Shown here piece after piece: positions 8,884-16,986 of a stretch of 45,361 nucleotides of DNA. The notes under the pieces were generated by a model. That model was given only the letters and a program-made list of their open reading frames with translations, did no database searches and was not told where the DNA came from. The position numbers were made by a program, and so were the translations under genes. How positions within the stretch are numbered: position 1 is the first letter of the stretch; every line of letters starts with the position of its first letter. This DNA comes from Pseudomonas cichorii (lineage in GTDB: Bacteria > Pseudomonadota > Gammaproteobacteria > Pseudomonadales > Pseudomonadaceae), in assembly GCF_003700275.1 (NCBI RefSeq), contig NZ_RBRE01000036.1, positions 1 to 45,361 on the forward strand, read 5' to 3'.

Positions 8884-10506
8884 TTACTTCACGCCGACAC
8901 CATAAAAGGAGTTCAAGCCAAACGGGCTGATCTTGAAGTCCACGACGGTATTGCGCATCGGCTGATAGACGGTCGAGTGCGCGATAGGCGTCATGGGGAC
9001 GGCATCCTTGAGAAGGTGTTGCGCCTGTTTGTACAACTCGGTGCGCTTGGCCTGGTCAGGAGTGGCCTTGGCCTGCTTGATGACTGCGTCGTAAGGCTTG
9101 TCGCACCACTTGGAGAAGTTGTTGCCATTGATGGCATCGCAACCGAACAGGGTACCCAGCCAGTTGTCCGGGTCACCGTTGTCACCGCTCCAGCCAATCA
9201 GCATGGCGCCGTTTTCGCCGGATTTGGAACGCTTGATGTACTCGCCCCATTCATAGCTGACGATCTTGGCGTTGATACCGATCTTCTTCCAGTCGGACTG
9301 CAGCATCTCGGCCATCAACTTGGCGTTGGGGTTGTAAGGCCGTTGCACCGGCATTGCCCACAGCGTGATTTCGGTACCTTCCTTGATGCCGGCTTCCTTG
9401 AGCAGGGCCTTGGCCTTCTCCGGGTCGTACTTCGTATCCTTGATGGTGTCGTCATAAGACCACTGGGTCGGCGGCATGGCATTGACGGCCAACTGGCCGG
9501 CGCCCTGGTAAACCGAGTCGATGATCTGCTGCTTGTTGACGGCCATGTCCAGAGCCTGACGGACTTTCAATTGCGCCATCGGGTTGGGGACATCGCTGCC
9601 TTTGATCTTGTCCATCACGTTGTAGGCGATGTAACCCAGGTTGAAGCCTGCCTGGTGCGGCATGTTCAGGTTCTTGTCGGCCTTGAGCGGTTCAAGGTCG
9701 GCAGGGCGCGGGTAAGCGGTGATCTGGCATTCATTCTTCTTGAGCTTCTGCATGCGCACCGACGGGTCGGTGGTGATGGCGAAGATCAGGTTGTCGACCT
9801 TGACGTCTTCAGGCTTCCAGTAATCCTTGTTGCCGGTGAAACGGATATTGGAATCCTTCTGGTAGCTCTTGAACACGAACGGGCCAGTGCCGACCGGCTT
9901 CTGGTTGATGTCCGCCGCCTTGCCTTCCTTGAGCAACTGGTTGGCGTATTCGGCAGACTGGATCGAAGCAAAGGACATGGCGAGGTTCTGGATGAACGCG
10001 GCATCGACCGTGTTGAGGACGAACTTCACGGTGTAGTCGTCGACTTTTTCAACCTTGGCGATGTTGGCGTCCATTCCCATGTCGGTGAAGTACGGGAATT
10101 CGGTCGGAGCCGCTTTGCGGAACGGCTGGTCCTTGTCGATCATGCGGGTGAAGGTGAACACCACGTCATCGGCATTGAATTCGCGGCTTGGCTTGAAGTA
10201 CGGCGTAGTGTGGAACTTGACGCCCTTGCGCAGATGGAAGGTGTAGGTCAACACGTCGTCGGAAACATCCCAACTGGTCGCCAGACCGGGCTCGACAGCG
10301 GTACCCCCACGCTCGAACTGGGCCAACCGGTTGAACATGGTTTCGGCCGAAGCGTCGAAATCCGTGCCAGTGGTGTATTGCGCCGGGTCGAAGCCCGCCG
10401 GGCTGCCTTCTGAGCAGAACACAAGGTTGGATGCCGCCTGGGCAAAGGGTGCGCTGGCGAGCAGGCTTGCGCCGACGATGAACGGAATGACTGCGTGTTT
10501 GAGCAT
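8884..10506 (-). CDS. dppA: Periplasmic dipeptide/peptide-binding protein, SBP family 5 (DppA-like 3)
   Basis: Exported receptor of about 540 aa. MLKHAVIPFIVGASLLASAPFAQA is a clear signal peptide, followed by ASNLVFCSEGSPAGFDPAQYT. The ATG at 10504-10506 is preceded by GAGG; an in-frame ATG 21 nt further upstream (MTITEAS) would weaken the signal peptide and is less likely. It contains the insertion NVMDKIKGSDVPNPMAQLKVRQALD that its paralogues lack. It is closest to the gene at 7018-8616, with nearly identical blocks such as EMLQSDWKKIGINAKIVSYEWGEY. Tandem duplication within the locus is the simplest origin. A gap of 264 nt separates it from the next paralogue, leaving room for a promoter. 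Confidence 0.92.
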   Translation of the reverse strand: MLKHAVIPFIVGASLLASAPFAQAASNLVFCSEGSPAGFDPAQYTTGTDFDASAETMFNRLAQFERGGTAVEPGLATSWDVSDDVLTYTFHLRKGVKFHTTPYFKPSREFNADDVVFTFTRMIDKDQPFRKAAPTEFPYFTDMGMDANIAKVEKVDDYTVKFVLNTVDAAFIQNLAMSFASIQSAEYANQLLKEGKAADINQKPVGTGPFVFKSYQKDSNIRFTGNKDYWKPEDVKVDNLIFAITTDPSVRMQKLKKNECQITAYPRPADLEPLKADKNLNMPHQAGFNLGYIAYNVMDKIKGSDVPNPMAQLKVRQALDMAVNKQQIIDSVYQGAGQLAVNAMPPTQWSYDDTIKDTKYDPEKAKALLKEAGIKEGTEITLWAMPVQRPYNPNAKLMAEMLQSDWKKIGINAKIVSYEWGEYIKRSKSGENGAMLIGWSGDNGDPDNWLGTLFGCDAINGNNFSKWCDKPYDAVIKQAKATPDQAKRTELYKQAQHLLKDAVPMTPIAHSTVYQPMRNTVVDFKISPFGLNSFYGVGVK

Positions 10507-10715
10507 GGAGGCCTCAGTTATTGTCATTGGGAGGGAACGACCTCGTGAGCCGATCCATCCGATACTTATGCAGGGGTCGTACCCGAAGCAAGGTGCTGCC
10601 GACAAAGAGGCGCTAAAAAGTGGAACGAGCGTACAAGAATGTCGCGTAGGTGTAATTTCTCCGCAGTTGATCGTTTGCGCGAAGAGAATCGACGATTTTT
10701 CGCACCATAAATGCG

Positions 10716-10744
10716 CAACCGGGCGTGTTGAATGCACCCGGTTG
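10716..10744 (-). terminator. Stem-loop downstream of the fourth binding-protein gene
   Basis: An 8-bp perfect stem CAACCGGG/CCCGGTTG with a 13-nt loop lies 27 nt after the stop of the gene at 10771-12372. There is no uridine run, so it is a 3'-end hairpin of uncertain strength. Confidence 0.45.
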
Positions 10745-10770
10745 GCGTGGGAGTTGTTACCTGAAGGGAT

Positions 10771-12372
10771 TTACTTGCCGAGGCTGACGCCATAGAACGG
10801 GGTCAGGCCGAACGGGCTGATCCTGAAGTCCTGGACTTCCTTGCGCATCGGCTGGAACACCTTGGAATTGGCGATCGGCGTGATGGGCACCTGAGTCTTG
10901 AGCACCTGCTGCGCCTGTTGATAGAGCTTGATGCGCTCGTCGCGGTTGGTGGTCAGCTTGGCCTGTTGCACCAGCTTGTCGTAGGCCGGATCGCACCACT
11001 TGGCGAAGTTGCTGCCCTTGACCGCCGCGCAGCTGTACAGCACGCCCAGCCAGTTGTCCGGATCACCGTTGTCGCCGGTCCAGCCGTAGATCATCACATC
11101 GTGTTCGCCTGCCCGGCTGCGCTTCATGTACTCGCCCCATTCATAGGTGACGATGTTGGCCTTGATGCCGATCTTGTCCCAGTCGGACTGGATCATCTGT
11201 GCCGACATTCGCGCATTGGGGTTGGAAGCGCGCTGCACCGTCATGGCCCACAGGTTGATTTGCGTGCCCGGTGCGATGCCGGCTTCCTTGAGCAACTGCC
11301 GGGCCTTGGCCGGGTCGTACGGTGCATCCTTGATGTTCGGGTCATAGCCCCACTGGGCGGGCGGCAATGCGTTCTGGGCCAGTTGCCCGGCGCTCTGGTA
11401 GACCGCCTTGATGATGGCCGGCTTGTCGATGGCCATGTCCAGCGCCTGACGAACCTTGAGCTGGTCCAGCGGTGGATGGGTAACGTTATAGGCCAGGAAG
11501 CCCAGGTTGAAACCCGGCTGGCTCATGACCTTGATGTTCGGATCCTTCTGGAACTCCTCGATGTCCTGCGGGCGAGGGTAGCCGCTGACCTGGCATTCGC
11601 CGGCCTTGAGCTTTTGCAGGCGTACGGCCGCATCGCTGTTGATCGAGAAGATCAGGTTGTCGATCTTCACGTCTTCGGGCTTCCAGTATTCCTTGTTGCC
11701 CGTATAGCGGATCTGCGAATCCTTCTGATAGCGCTTGAAGACGAAAGGACCGGTGCCGACAGGCTTCTGGTTCAGTTGGTCTGCCTTGCCTTCCTTGAGC
11801 AACTGCGCGGCATATTCGGCGGACTGGATCGACGCGAAGCTCATCGCCAGGTTCTGCACGAACGCGGCATCGATATTGTTCAGGTTGAACCTGACCGTGT
11901 GGGCATCGACTTTCTCGACATTCTTTATCGTGGTGTTCATGCCCATGTCGGTGAAGTAGGGCGATTCGGAAGGGTAGGCCTTGCGAAATGGCTGCCCGGG
12001 ATCGAGCAGGCGATTGAAGGTAAACAGCACGTCGTCGGCATCGAAGGGGCGGCTGGGCTTGAAGTAATCGGTGGTGTGGAACTTGACCCCTTCACGCAGA
12101 TGAAAGGTGTAGCTCAGTCCATCGTCAGAAACTTCCCAGCGAGTCGCCAGCCCTGGCTCCACTTCTGTGCCACCGCGCTTGAACTGAGTCAGGCGGTTGA
12201 AGACCGTTTCGGCTGATGCATCGAAATCGGTACCACTGGTGTACTGGCTCGGATCGAAACCGGCCGGGCTGGCTTCGGAGCAATACACCAGCGTGCTGGC
12301 GGCCTGGGCCAACGGGGCGCAGGCCAGCAGCGCGGTGGTCAGAAGCAGTGGTTTGAAGATCGTATGTCCCAT
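10771..12372 (-). CDS. dppA: Periplasmic dipeptide/peptide-binding protein, SBP family 5 (DppA-like 4)
   Basis: Exported receptor of 533 aa. The start MGHTIFKPLLLTTALLACAPLAQA is a typical signal peptide, with GAGGGG four to five bases before the ATG (12370-12372). The mature protein begins ASTLVYCSEASPAGFDPSQYTSG. It differs from its neighbours in the ligand-facing middle (SGYPRPQDIEEFQKDPNIKV and WAMTVQRASNPNARMSAQ), suggesting another peptide preference. It is the most upstream gene of the uptake locus, 96 nt downstream of the HET-C-like gene on the same strand. P. aeruginosa has a peptidase and the regulator psdR within this locus; neither is present here. Confidence 0.92.
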   Translation of the reverse strand: MGHTIFKPLLLTTALLACAPLAQAASTLVYCSEASPAGFDPSQYTSGTDFDASAETVFNRLTQFKRGGTEVEPGLATRWEVSDDGLSYTFHLREGVKFHTTDYFKPSRPFDADDVLFTFNRLLDPGQPFRKAYPSESPYFTDMGMNTTIKNVEKVDAHTVRFNLNNIDAAFVQNLAMSFASIQSAEYAAQLLKEGKADQLNQKPVGTGPFVFKRYQKDSQIRYTGNKEYWKPEDVKIDNLIFSINSDAAVRLQKLKAGECQVSGYPRPQDIEEFQKDPNIKVMSQPGFNLGFLAYNVTHPPLDQLKVRQALDMAIDKPAIIKAVYQSAGQLAQNALPPAQWGYDPNIKDAPYDPAKARQLLKEAGIAPGTQINLWAMTVQRASNPNARMSAQMIQSDWDKIGIKANIVTYEWGEYMKRSRAGEHDVMIYGWTGDNGDPDNWLGVLYSCAAVKGSNFAKWCDPAYDKLVQQAKLTTNRDERIKLYQQAQQVLKTQVPITPIANSKVFQPMRKEVQDFRISPFGLTPFYGVSLGK

Positions 12373-12468
12373 GAAACCCCTCGCAAAGTGCGGCAATAAC
12401 CGTTCTGAATATCAACAGGCGAATAGACAACGGATAGTGCCGCATTTGTCCGGACTCGAACAATGCTC

Positions 12469-13995
12469 TTACTTGCCGGTGATTTTATTCCACAGGTCTG
12501 ACAGCGAAGTGCTTTCAAAGAAGGTCTGCAGGAAACTGGAGCTTTCCTTGTTGAACAGCTGCAAGCCTGCTTCTGCGCTGTTTCGCAGGCGTTCATGGGT
12601 GTGGTCCAGTTCGCTTTTGAGCGTTGCATGCTTCACCAGCCCCGGGTTCCTGTTGGCCCAGTCGCGCACCAGTTCGTCCTGCCAGTCGCAGTCCATGGGA
12701 TGACTGAAGAACTTTGCCGCCACCTGTGCCGGGTGCCCGGCTCCCTCCTTGTGGTGCCATTGACTCAATATTGCCTGCCCGACCTGCATCACGGCCTTTT
12801 CTGCCAGCAGGGCTGCGAGGGCGTGCAACGGGTGTTCGGCGTGGTCCTTGGCAAGCTGCGAGTGCGATGGATCGGTAGAGCCGCTGCTGTTCGGATCATC
12901 ACCCAGGGCGGTCTGTACGTCGTCGATACTGTTGCCGATCCAGGTGGTCAGGCCTTGCATGGCGGTGCCGACTGCATTGCCGAGGATTTTGCCCGGCGTG
13001 CCGATGAACGCATAGAACCTTTCGACCTGTTCGGAGAACGGCAGGCTGGCCCATTGGTCGCGGGTGCTCAGAAAGGTTTCATAGGCCTGCAGCAGTTGCT
13101 CGTTGGGATGTTCGCCCAGCAGGATCAGGATGATCTGGTCGCGCTCGTAGCGGGCCCCGGCCTTTATCGCTTCAAACGGTTGGTCATCGGTCGAGAACAG
13201 GATCTTGCCGAGCGGCGCCGCAAGGCTGGCAATGATGTCGCTGCCGCCAAACATGCCGGTTACCAACGGTAGTCGATGCTTGCAATCTGCTGCGGATGTC
13301 CATGGCAGCACGGCGCTGTGACCAAGCTTGATCAGGCTCAGTTCGACAAAGTTGGAGTGGGCGAAGAAGTCTTCAAGGATGTGCAGCCCCGCGCCAAATG
13401 CGCGCAGCCCATCGGTGGATTCCGGGCCTGCCTGGGTCGCGGTGTCGAGTTCGCGGCTCATGATTTCCACAGAGTGCTGGATATAGCGCTTCATGGACGT
13501 CTGTGCATCGACCTGCAAGGCCGGATCGCCGGGCTTCACCCAGTCCTCGAAGTCCGGGTCGCGCTCCCTGGGGTTGGCAGGTTTCGGGTTGATGGCCTTT
13601 GGGTTGTCGATATGCTCGCCTGGGCGATAAACACCGAGCCTTTGCGGGGTTACGGTAAAGCGCGAACGGTCGATCTTCATAAGGTCTGTGAATTCCCGCA
13701 CCGCCAGTACATCCACGATGCTGGTCAGGGCTTCGCGCGACAGCAGGTCCGGAAAACTCTTGGGCATGCTGGCGGCGCGGACGATCTTCGGATCGAGCAG
13801 TTGCGAGTAATCGCGCAGCCAGTTGCCGAAATAGATGGCTCGTATTTCATCCTTCCGGAAACCAGCGGTTTCAAGGACCGCCTCGATCGAGCCGTGAGTC
13901 GCCTTGTCCTTGTTGCCCTGGCCTGCTTCAAAGCGGGCCGCCATGGGGAGAGGTTCCAGAACCTCGATGGGAGTATTCATCCGTGATTTCTTCAT
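12469..13995 (-). CDS. HET-C domain protein
   Basis: 508 aa, resembling the bacterial relatives of the fungal heterokaryon-incompatibility protein HET-C. The two best landmarks are IYFGNWLRDYSQ (residues 54-65) and GLHILEDFFAHSNFVEL (203-219). Both are rich in His, Asp and Glu, reminiscent of the zinc phospholipase C/nuclease-like pocket these proteins are thought to share. No signal peptide is visible. A Gly/Ala-rich middle stretch (KILGNAVGTAMQGLTTWIG) is amphipathic enough to touch membranes. The start at 13995 lacks a strong ribosome site; MNTPIEV at 13980 is an alternative. In fungi HET-C triggers cell death on non-self fusion; the role of the bacterial form in this organism is not established by anything seen here. 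Confidence 0.8.
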   Translation of the reverse strand: MKKSRMNTPIEVLEPLPMAARFEAGQGNKDKATHGSIEAVLETAGFRKDEIRAIYFGNWLRDYSQLLDPKIVRAASMPKSFPDLLSREALTSIVDVLAVREFTDLMKIDRSRFTVTPQRLGVYRPGEHIDNPKAINPKPANPRERDPDFEDWVKPGDPALQVDAQTSMKRYIQHSVEIMSRELDTATQAGPESTDGLRAFGAGLHILEDFFAHSNFVELSLIKLGHSAVLPWTSAADCKHRLPLVTGMFGGSDIIASLAAPLGKILFSTDDQPFEAIKAGARYERDQIILILLGEHPNEQLLQAYETFLSTRDQWASLPFSEQVERFYAFIGTPGKILGNAVGTAMQGLTTWIGNSIDDVQTALGDDPNSSGSTDPSHSQLAKDHAEHPLHALAALLAEKAVMQVGQAILSQWHHKEGAGHPAQVAAKFFSHPMDCDWQDELVRDWANRNPGLVKHATLKSELDHTHERLRNSAEAGLQLFNKESSSFLQTFFESTSLSDLWNKITGK

Positions 13996-14123
13996 CGATT
14001 TGAATGGTGGGGTTTGTTGAGATTGCAGGAGATTTTACGGGGTGTGCGGGGAGGGGAAATCAGGCGGGGCGTTGAGCGTTGTAGGGCGAGGGAACATGGG
14101 TTGTCGGGATGACGCTTTCGCGG

Positions 14124-14158
14124 ATGAAGCCGTTCCTGCCATGCAGGAGCGGCTTCAT
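14124..14158. repeat. REP-type palindrome
   Basis: A 16-bp stem (ATGAAGCCGTTCCTGC at 14124-14139 with 14143-14158, one G-T pair) has a 3-nt loop and the GGAGCGGCTTCATTCG arrangement common to Pseudomonas REP sequences. It lies just after the stop of the SIMPL gene (14172, minus strand) and could protect that mRNA's 3' end. Confidence 0.85.
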
Positions 14159-14171
14159 TCGTTAACGGGAC

Positions 14172-14885
14172 TCAGGGAGTCTGTACCTCGATCACACCAT
14201 CGGCCGAAACACTGACCTGGCTGGTGCCGGCCTCGACATCCGGTGTCGGGGCCGCATCGGCGCGTTCGGCTTTCATCATCATGACCGGTGCGCGCAGGTA
14301 AGGCTGTGGATAACCCGATGTGTTGAGGTTCAGGTTGACCAGTTTATAGCCGGTGCCGCCCAGTGCCTCGGTGACCAGTTGGGCGCGGGCCTTGAATGCT
14401 GCCACGGCATCCTTGAGCAAGGCGTCTTCGCTGGCCTTGCGGGTTGGTGTGGAAATGGAGAAGTCCATGCCGCCCATTTTCAGGTCGTTGAGCAATTCGC
14501 CGGTCAGCTTGGAGAGCGCGGCGAAGTCGGCACTTTCCAGGCGCAGTTCGGCGCGCTCACGCCAGCCGGTGATCGCCTGGCCTTTTTCGTCGTAGATCGG
14601 ATAACTGTTGCGGCTGCCCTGGCGAATCGTCACTTCCTTGACCTGGCGAGCCTGGCCCAGTGCCTTGTTCAGGGTTTCGGTGATCTGCGCAGCCAGTTTG
14701 GCCGGATCGCTGTTCTGGGCCTCGCTGTAGAGCGTGACGAGCATCAGGTCGCGCTGGACTTCCTGATTGACCTCGGCACGCAGTGAAATCTGGTTGTAAC
14801 GCGCCTCATCGGCCATTGCCTGGACGCAGGCGAGGGCCGTGATTCCCAGGGTGATGATCAGGGCGACGGGACGAAGGCTGAACAT
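14172..14885 (-). CDS. Periplasmic SIMPL-domain (DUF541) protein
   Basis: 237 aa with an N-terminal signal peptide (MFSLRPVALIITLGITALACVQAMA). The SIMPL/DUF541 fold is recognised by YNQISLRAEVNQEVQRDLMLVTLYSEAQNSDPAKLAAQITETLNKAL in the first half and the paired AFKARAQLVTEALGGTGYKLVNLNLN near the end. Related E. coli proteins (YggE type) are linked to oxidative-stress protection; the biochemical activity is unknown. The ATG at 14883-14885 follows GGAG by six bases. It is transcribed away from the roxS homologue, sharing a 197-nt divergent upstream region. Confidence 0.85.
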   Translation of the reverse strand: MFSLRPVALIITLGITALACVQAMADEARYNQISLRAEVNQEVQRDLMLVTLYSEAQNSDPAKLAAQITETLNKALGQARQVKEVTIRQGSRNSYPIYDEKGQAITGWRERAELRLESADFAALSKLTGELLNDLKMGGMDFSISTPTRKASEDALLKDAVAAFKARAQLVTEALGGTGYKLVNLNLNTSGYPQPYLRAPVMMMKAERADAAPTPDVEAGTSQVSVSADGVIEVQTP

Positions 14886-15039
14886 GGGCAACTCCTTGTT
14901 ATAAAAGCGCTATCCGAAACAGTCTGGATCGCTGCTGGATTGACACAAAGCCATAGGACTATAGCCAACGGTTCCGGTTCCAGGCAGACACAATATGTGA
15001 CGCGTTGACGCACTTTTCCAGTTTTGCCTCCTGCTTGGT

Positions 15040-15045
15040 TATACT
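15040..15045 (+). promoter_or_regulatory. Candidate -10 box (TATACT) before roxS
   Basis: TATACT lies 38 nt before the roxS start, with a poor -35 candidate TTCCAG 18 nt upstream. It is the best -10-like match in the divergent gap and is offered only as a weak call. Confidence 0.35.
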
Positions 15046-15082
15046 CGCTGCGATCCGCCTGGAGCGCTCATCAGGAGAGCTC

Positions 15083-16342
15083 ATGCTCGCCCCCGTTCAA
15101 ATGCTTTCAGCTACCCGCCAGAATCTGTGGCGCCTGACCTTCATTCGCACCCTGGTGCTGGCTGCGCAGGCAGGCTCGGTCGGGATTGCCTGGCTGTTCG
15201 ATGTCATCCCGCTGCCCTGGTTGCCGCTGTCGATTACCCTTGGCTGCTCGGTGGCCCTGTGTGTGTTGACGGCCGTTCGGTTGCGTACTTCGTGGCCGGT
15301 CACCGAACTGGAATATGCGCTGCAACTGGCGCTGGACCTGATTATCCACAGTGCACTGCTGTATTTCTCCGGTGGTTCGACCAACCCGTTCGTCTCCTAT
15401 TATCTGGTGCCGCTGACCATCGCGGCCGTGACCTTGCCGTGGCGCTATTCGCTGATTCTGTCGGGCATTGCCCTGACGCTCTATACCTTGCTGCTGTACC
15501 GCTCCTATCCGCTGGAAACCTACCCGATCTCCCGGGAAAACATGCAGATCTATGGCATGTGGCTCAGCTTTGTGCTGGCGGCTTCGGTGATTACGTTCTT
15601 TGCGGCGAAGATGGCTGAAGAGTTGCGGCGTCAGGAACAGTTGCGCGCGGTGCGCCGTGAAGAGGGCCTGCGAGACGAGCAGTTGTTGGCGGTCGCGACC
15701 CAGGCGGCTGGCGCGGCACACGAACTGGGCACGCCTTTGGCAACCATGAGCGTGCTGATCAAGGAGATGCGCCAGGATCACCATGATCCGGCCTTGCAGG
15801 ACGACCTGTCGGTCCTGCAGGAACAGGTCAAGCAATGCAAGCAGACCCTCCAGCAACTGGTGCGGGCCGCCGAGGCCAACCGACGCATGGCGGTTGAATA
15901 TCAGACGGTGATCCAGTGGATGGACGAATCGCTCAACCGCTGGCACCTGATGCGCCCGGAGGTCAGCTATCGCTTTTTCCAGATGGGCAAGGACAATGTG
16001 CCGATCCTGGCGCCACCGCCGGACTTGACCCAGGCGCTGCTCAACCTCCTGAACAATGCCGCCGACGCCTGCCCCGACGGGCTGGAGGTCAACCTGAACT
16101 GGGACAGTGCGCAAATCTGTATCAATATTCGTGACCACGGTCCGGGTGTGCCGCTGGCCATTGCCGAGCAGATCGGTAAACCCTTCTTTACCACCAAGGG
16201 CAAAGGCTTCGGCCTTGGCCTGTTTCTGAGCAAGGCCAGCGTTACCCGCGCCGGGGGCTCGGTAAAACTCTATCGTCATGAAGAGGGCGGCACGCTCACC
16301 GAGCTGCGTTTGCCTCGTGACACTCAAGGAGATCAAGCATGA
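15083..16342 (+). CDS. roxS: Redox sensor histidine kinase RoxS (RegB/PrrB family)
   Basis: Membrane sensor kinase, 419 aa, that reads the respiratory redox state and phosphorylates RoxR. Six hydrophobic helices occupy residues 18-180. The family's quinone-site motif GGSTNPF is at 97-103, in the loop before YYLVPLTIAAV. The H-box AGAAHELGTPLA puts the phosphorylated His at about 213. A Cys at about 252 (QVKQCKQTL) matches the redox-active Cys of RegB. The N-box LNLLNNAADA, G1 RDHGPGVP and G2 GFGLGLFLS complete the kinase. The start MLAPVQ is chosen from AGGAG five bases upstream of ATG 15083; upstream in-frame codons lack such a site. It overlaps roxR by 4 nt (ATGA). Confidence 0.93.
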   Translation: MLAPVQMLSATRQNLWRLTFIRTLVLAAQAGSVGIAWLFDVIPLPWLPLSITLGCSVALCVLTAVRLRTSWPVTELEYALQLALDLIIHSALLYFSGGSTNPFVSYYLVPLTIAAVTLPWRYSLILSGIALTLYTLLLYRSYPLETYPISRENMQIYGMWLSFVLAASVITFFAAKMAEELRRQEQLRAVRREEGLRDEQLLAVATQAAGAAHELGTPLATMSVLIKEMRQDHHDPALQDDLSVLQEQVKQCKQTLQQLVRAAEANRRMAVEYQTVIQWMDESLNRWHLMRPEVSYRFFQMGKDNVPILAPPPDLTQALLNLLNNAADACPDGLEVNLNWDSAQICINIRDHGPGVPLAIAEQIGKPFFTTKGKGFGLGLFLSKASVTRAGGSVKLYRHEEGGTLTELRLPRDTQGDQA

Positions 16343-16899
16343 GTGATGACATCCAGGTCGAAGGCGAAGAGCTTCCGCATTTGTTGCTGGTCGACGACGA
16401 CGCAACCTTTACCCGCGTCATGGCACGCGCCATGAGCCGCCGCGGGTTTCGGGTCAGCACCGCAGGTTCGGCCGAAGAAGGGCTGGTGATTGCCCAGAAC
16501 GATATTCCCGAATATGCCGCGCTCGACCTGAAAATGGACGGCGATTCCGGTCTGGTGCTGCTGCCCAAGCTGCTGGAACTGGACCCCGACATGCGCGTGG
16601 TGATCCTCACCGGTTATTCGAGCATCGCCACTGCCGTCGAGGCGATCAAGCGTGGCGCCTGCAACTACCTGTGCAAGCCGGCGGATGCCGACGATGTGCT
16701 GGCGGCGCTGCTGTCCGAGCATGCCAACCTCGACACTCTGGTTCCGGAAAACCCCATGTCGGTGGATCGCCTGCAGTGGGAGCACATCCAGCGCGTATTG
16801 ACCGAGCATGAAGGCAATATTTCGGCAACTGCGCGGGCGCTGGGCATGCACCGTCGTACCTTGCAGCGCAAATTGCAGAAGCGTCCGGTACGCCGTTGA
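16339..16899 (+). CDS. roxR: Redox response regulator RoxR (RegA/PrrA family)
   Basis: 186-aa response regulator. The receiver domain starts LLLVDDDATFTRVMARAM and has its phospho-acceptor Asp at about 63 (ALDLKMDGDSG), with the switch Thr in VILTGYSS and Lys in CKPAD. A short linker leads to a Fis-type helix-turn-helix at about 156-178 (HEGNISATARALGMHRRTLQRKL), which is characteristic of RegA/PrrA/RoxR. It is translationally coupled to roxS through ATGA. Homologues control cytochrome oxidases and related energy genes; the target genes here are not visible. Confidence 0.95.
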   Translation: MSDDIQVEGEELPHLLLVDDDATFTRVMARAMSRRGFRVSTAGSAEEGLVIAQNDIPEYAALDLKMDGDSGLVLLPKLLELDPDMRVVILTGYSSIATAVEAIKRGACNYLCKPADADDVLAALLSEHANLDTLVPENPMSVDRLQWEHIQRVLTEHEGNISATARALGMHRRTLQRKLQKRPVRR

Positions 16900-16986
16900 T
16901 GAAGTTTAATTCATGAGGTCAGAGGGCGTTTTTGCTTCATTGTGAACAGGCATTGTTCTTCTTGCAGATAGAAGTCGAGCCTGATC

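Noticed and set aside
15240..15400. Possible frameshift in roxS suggested by a second open frame at 15127-15618
   Set aside because: The roxS frame itself is continuous with all kinase motifs in order, so the other frame is a shadow.
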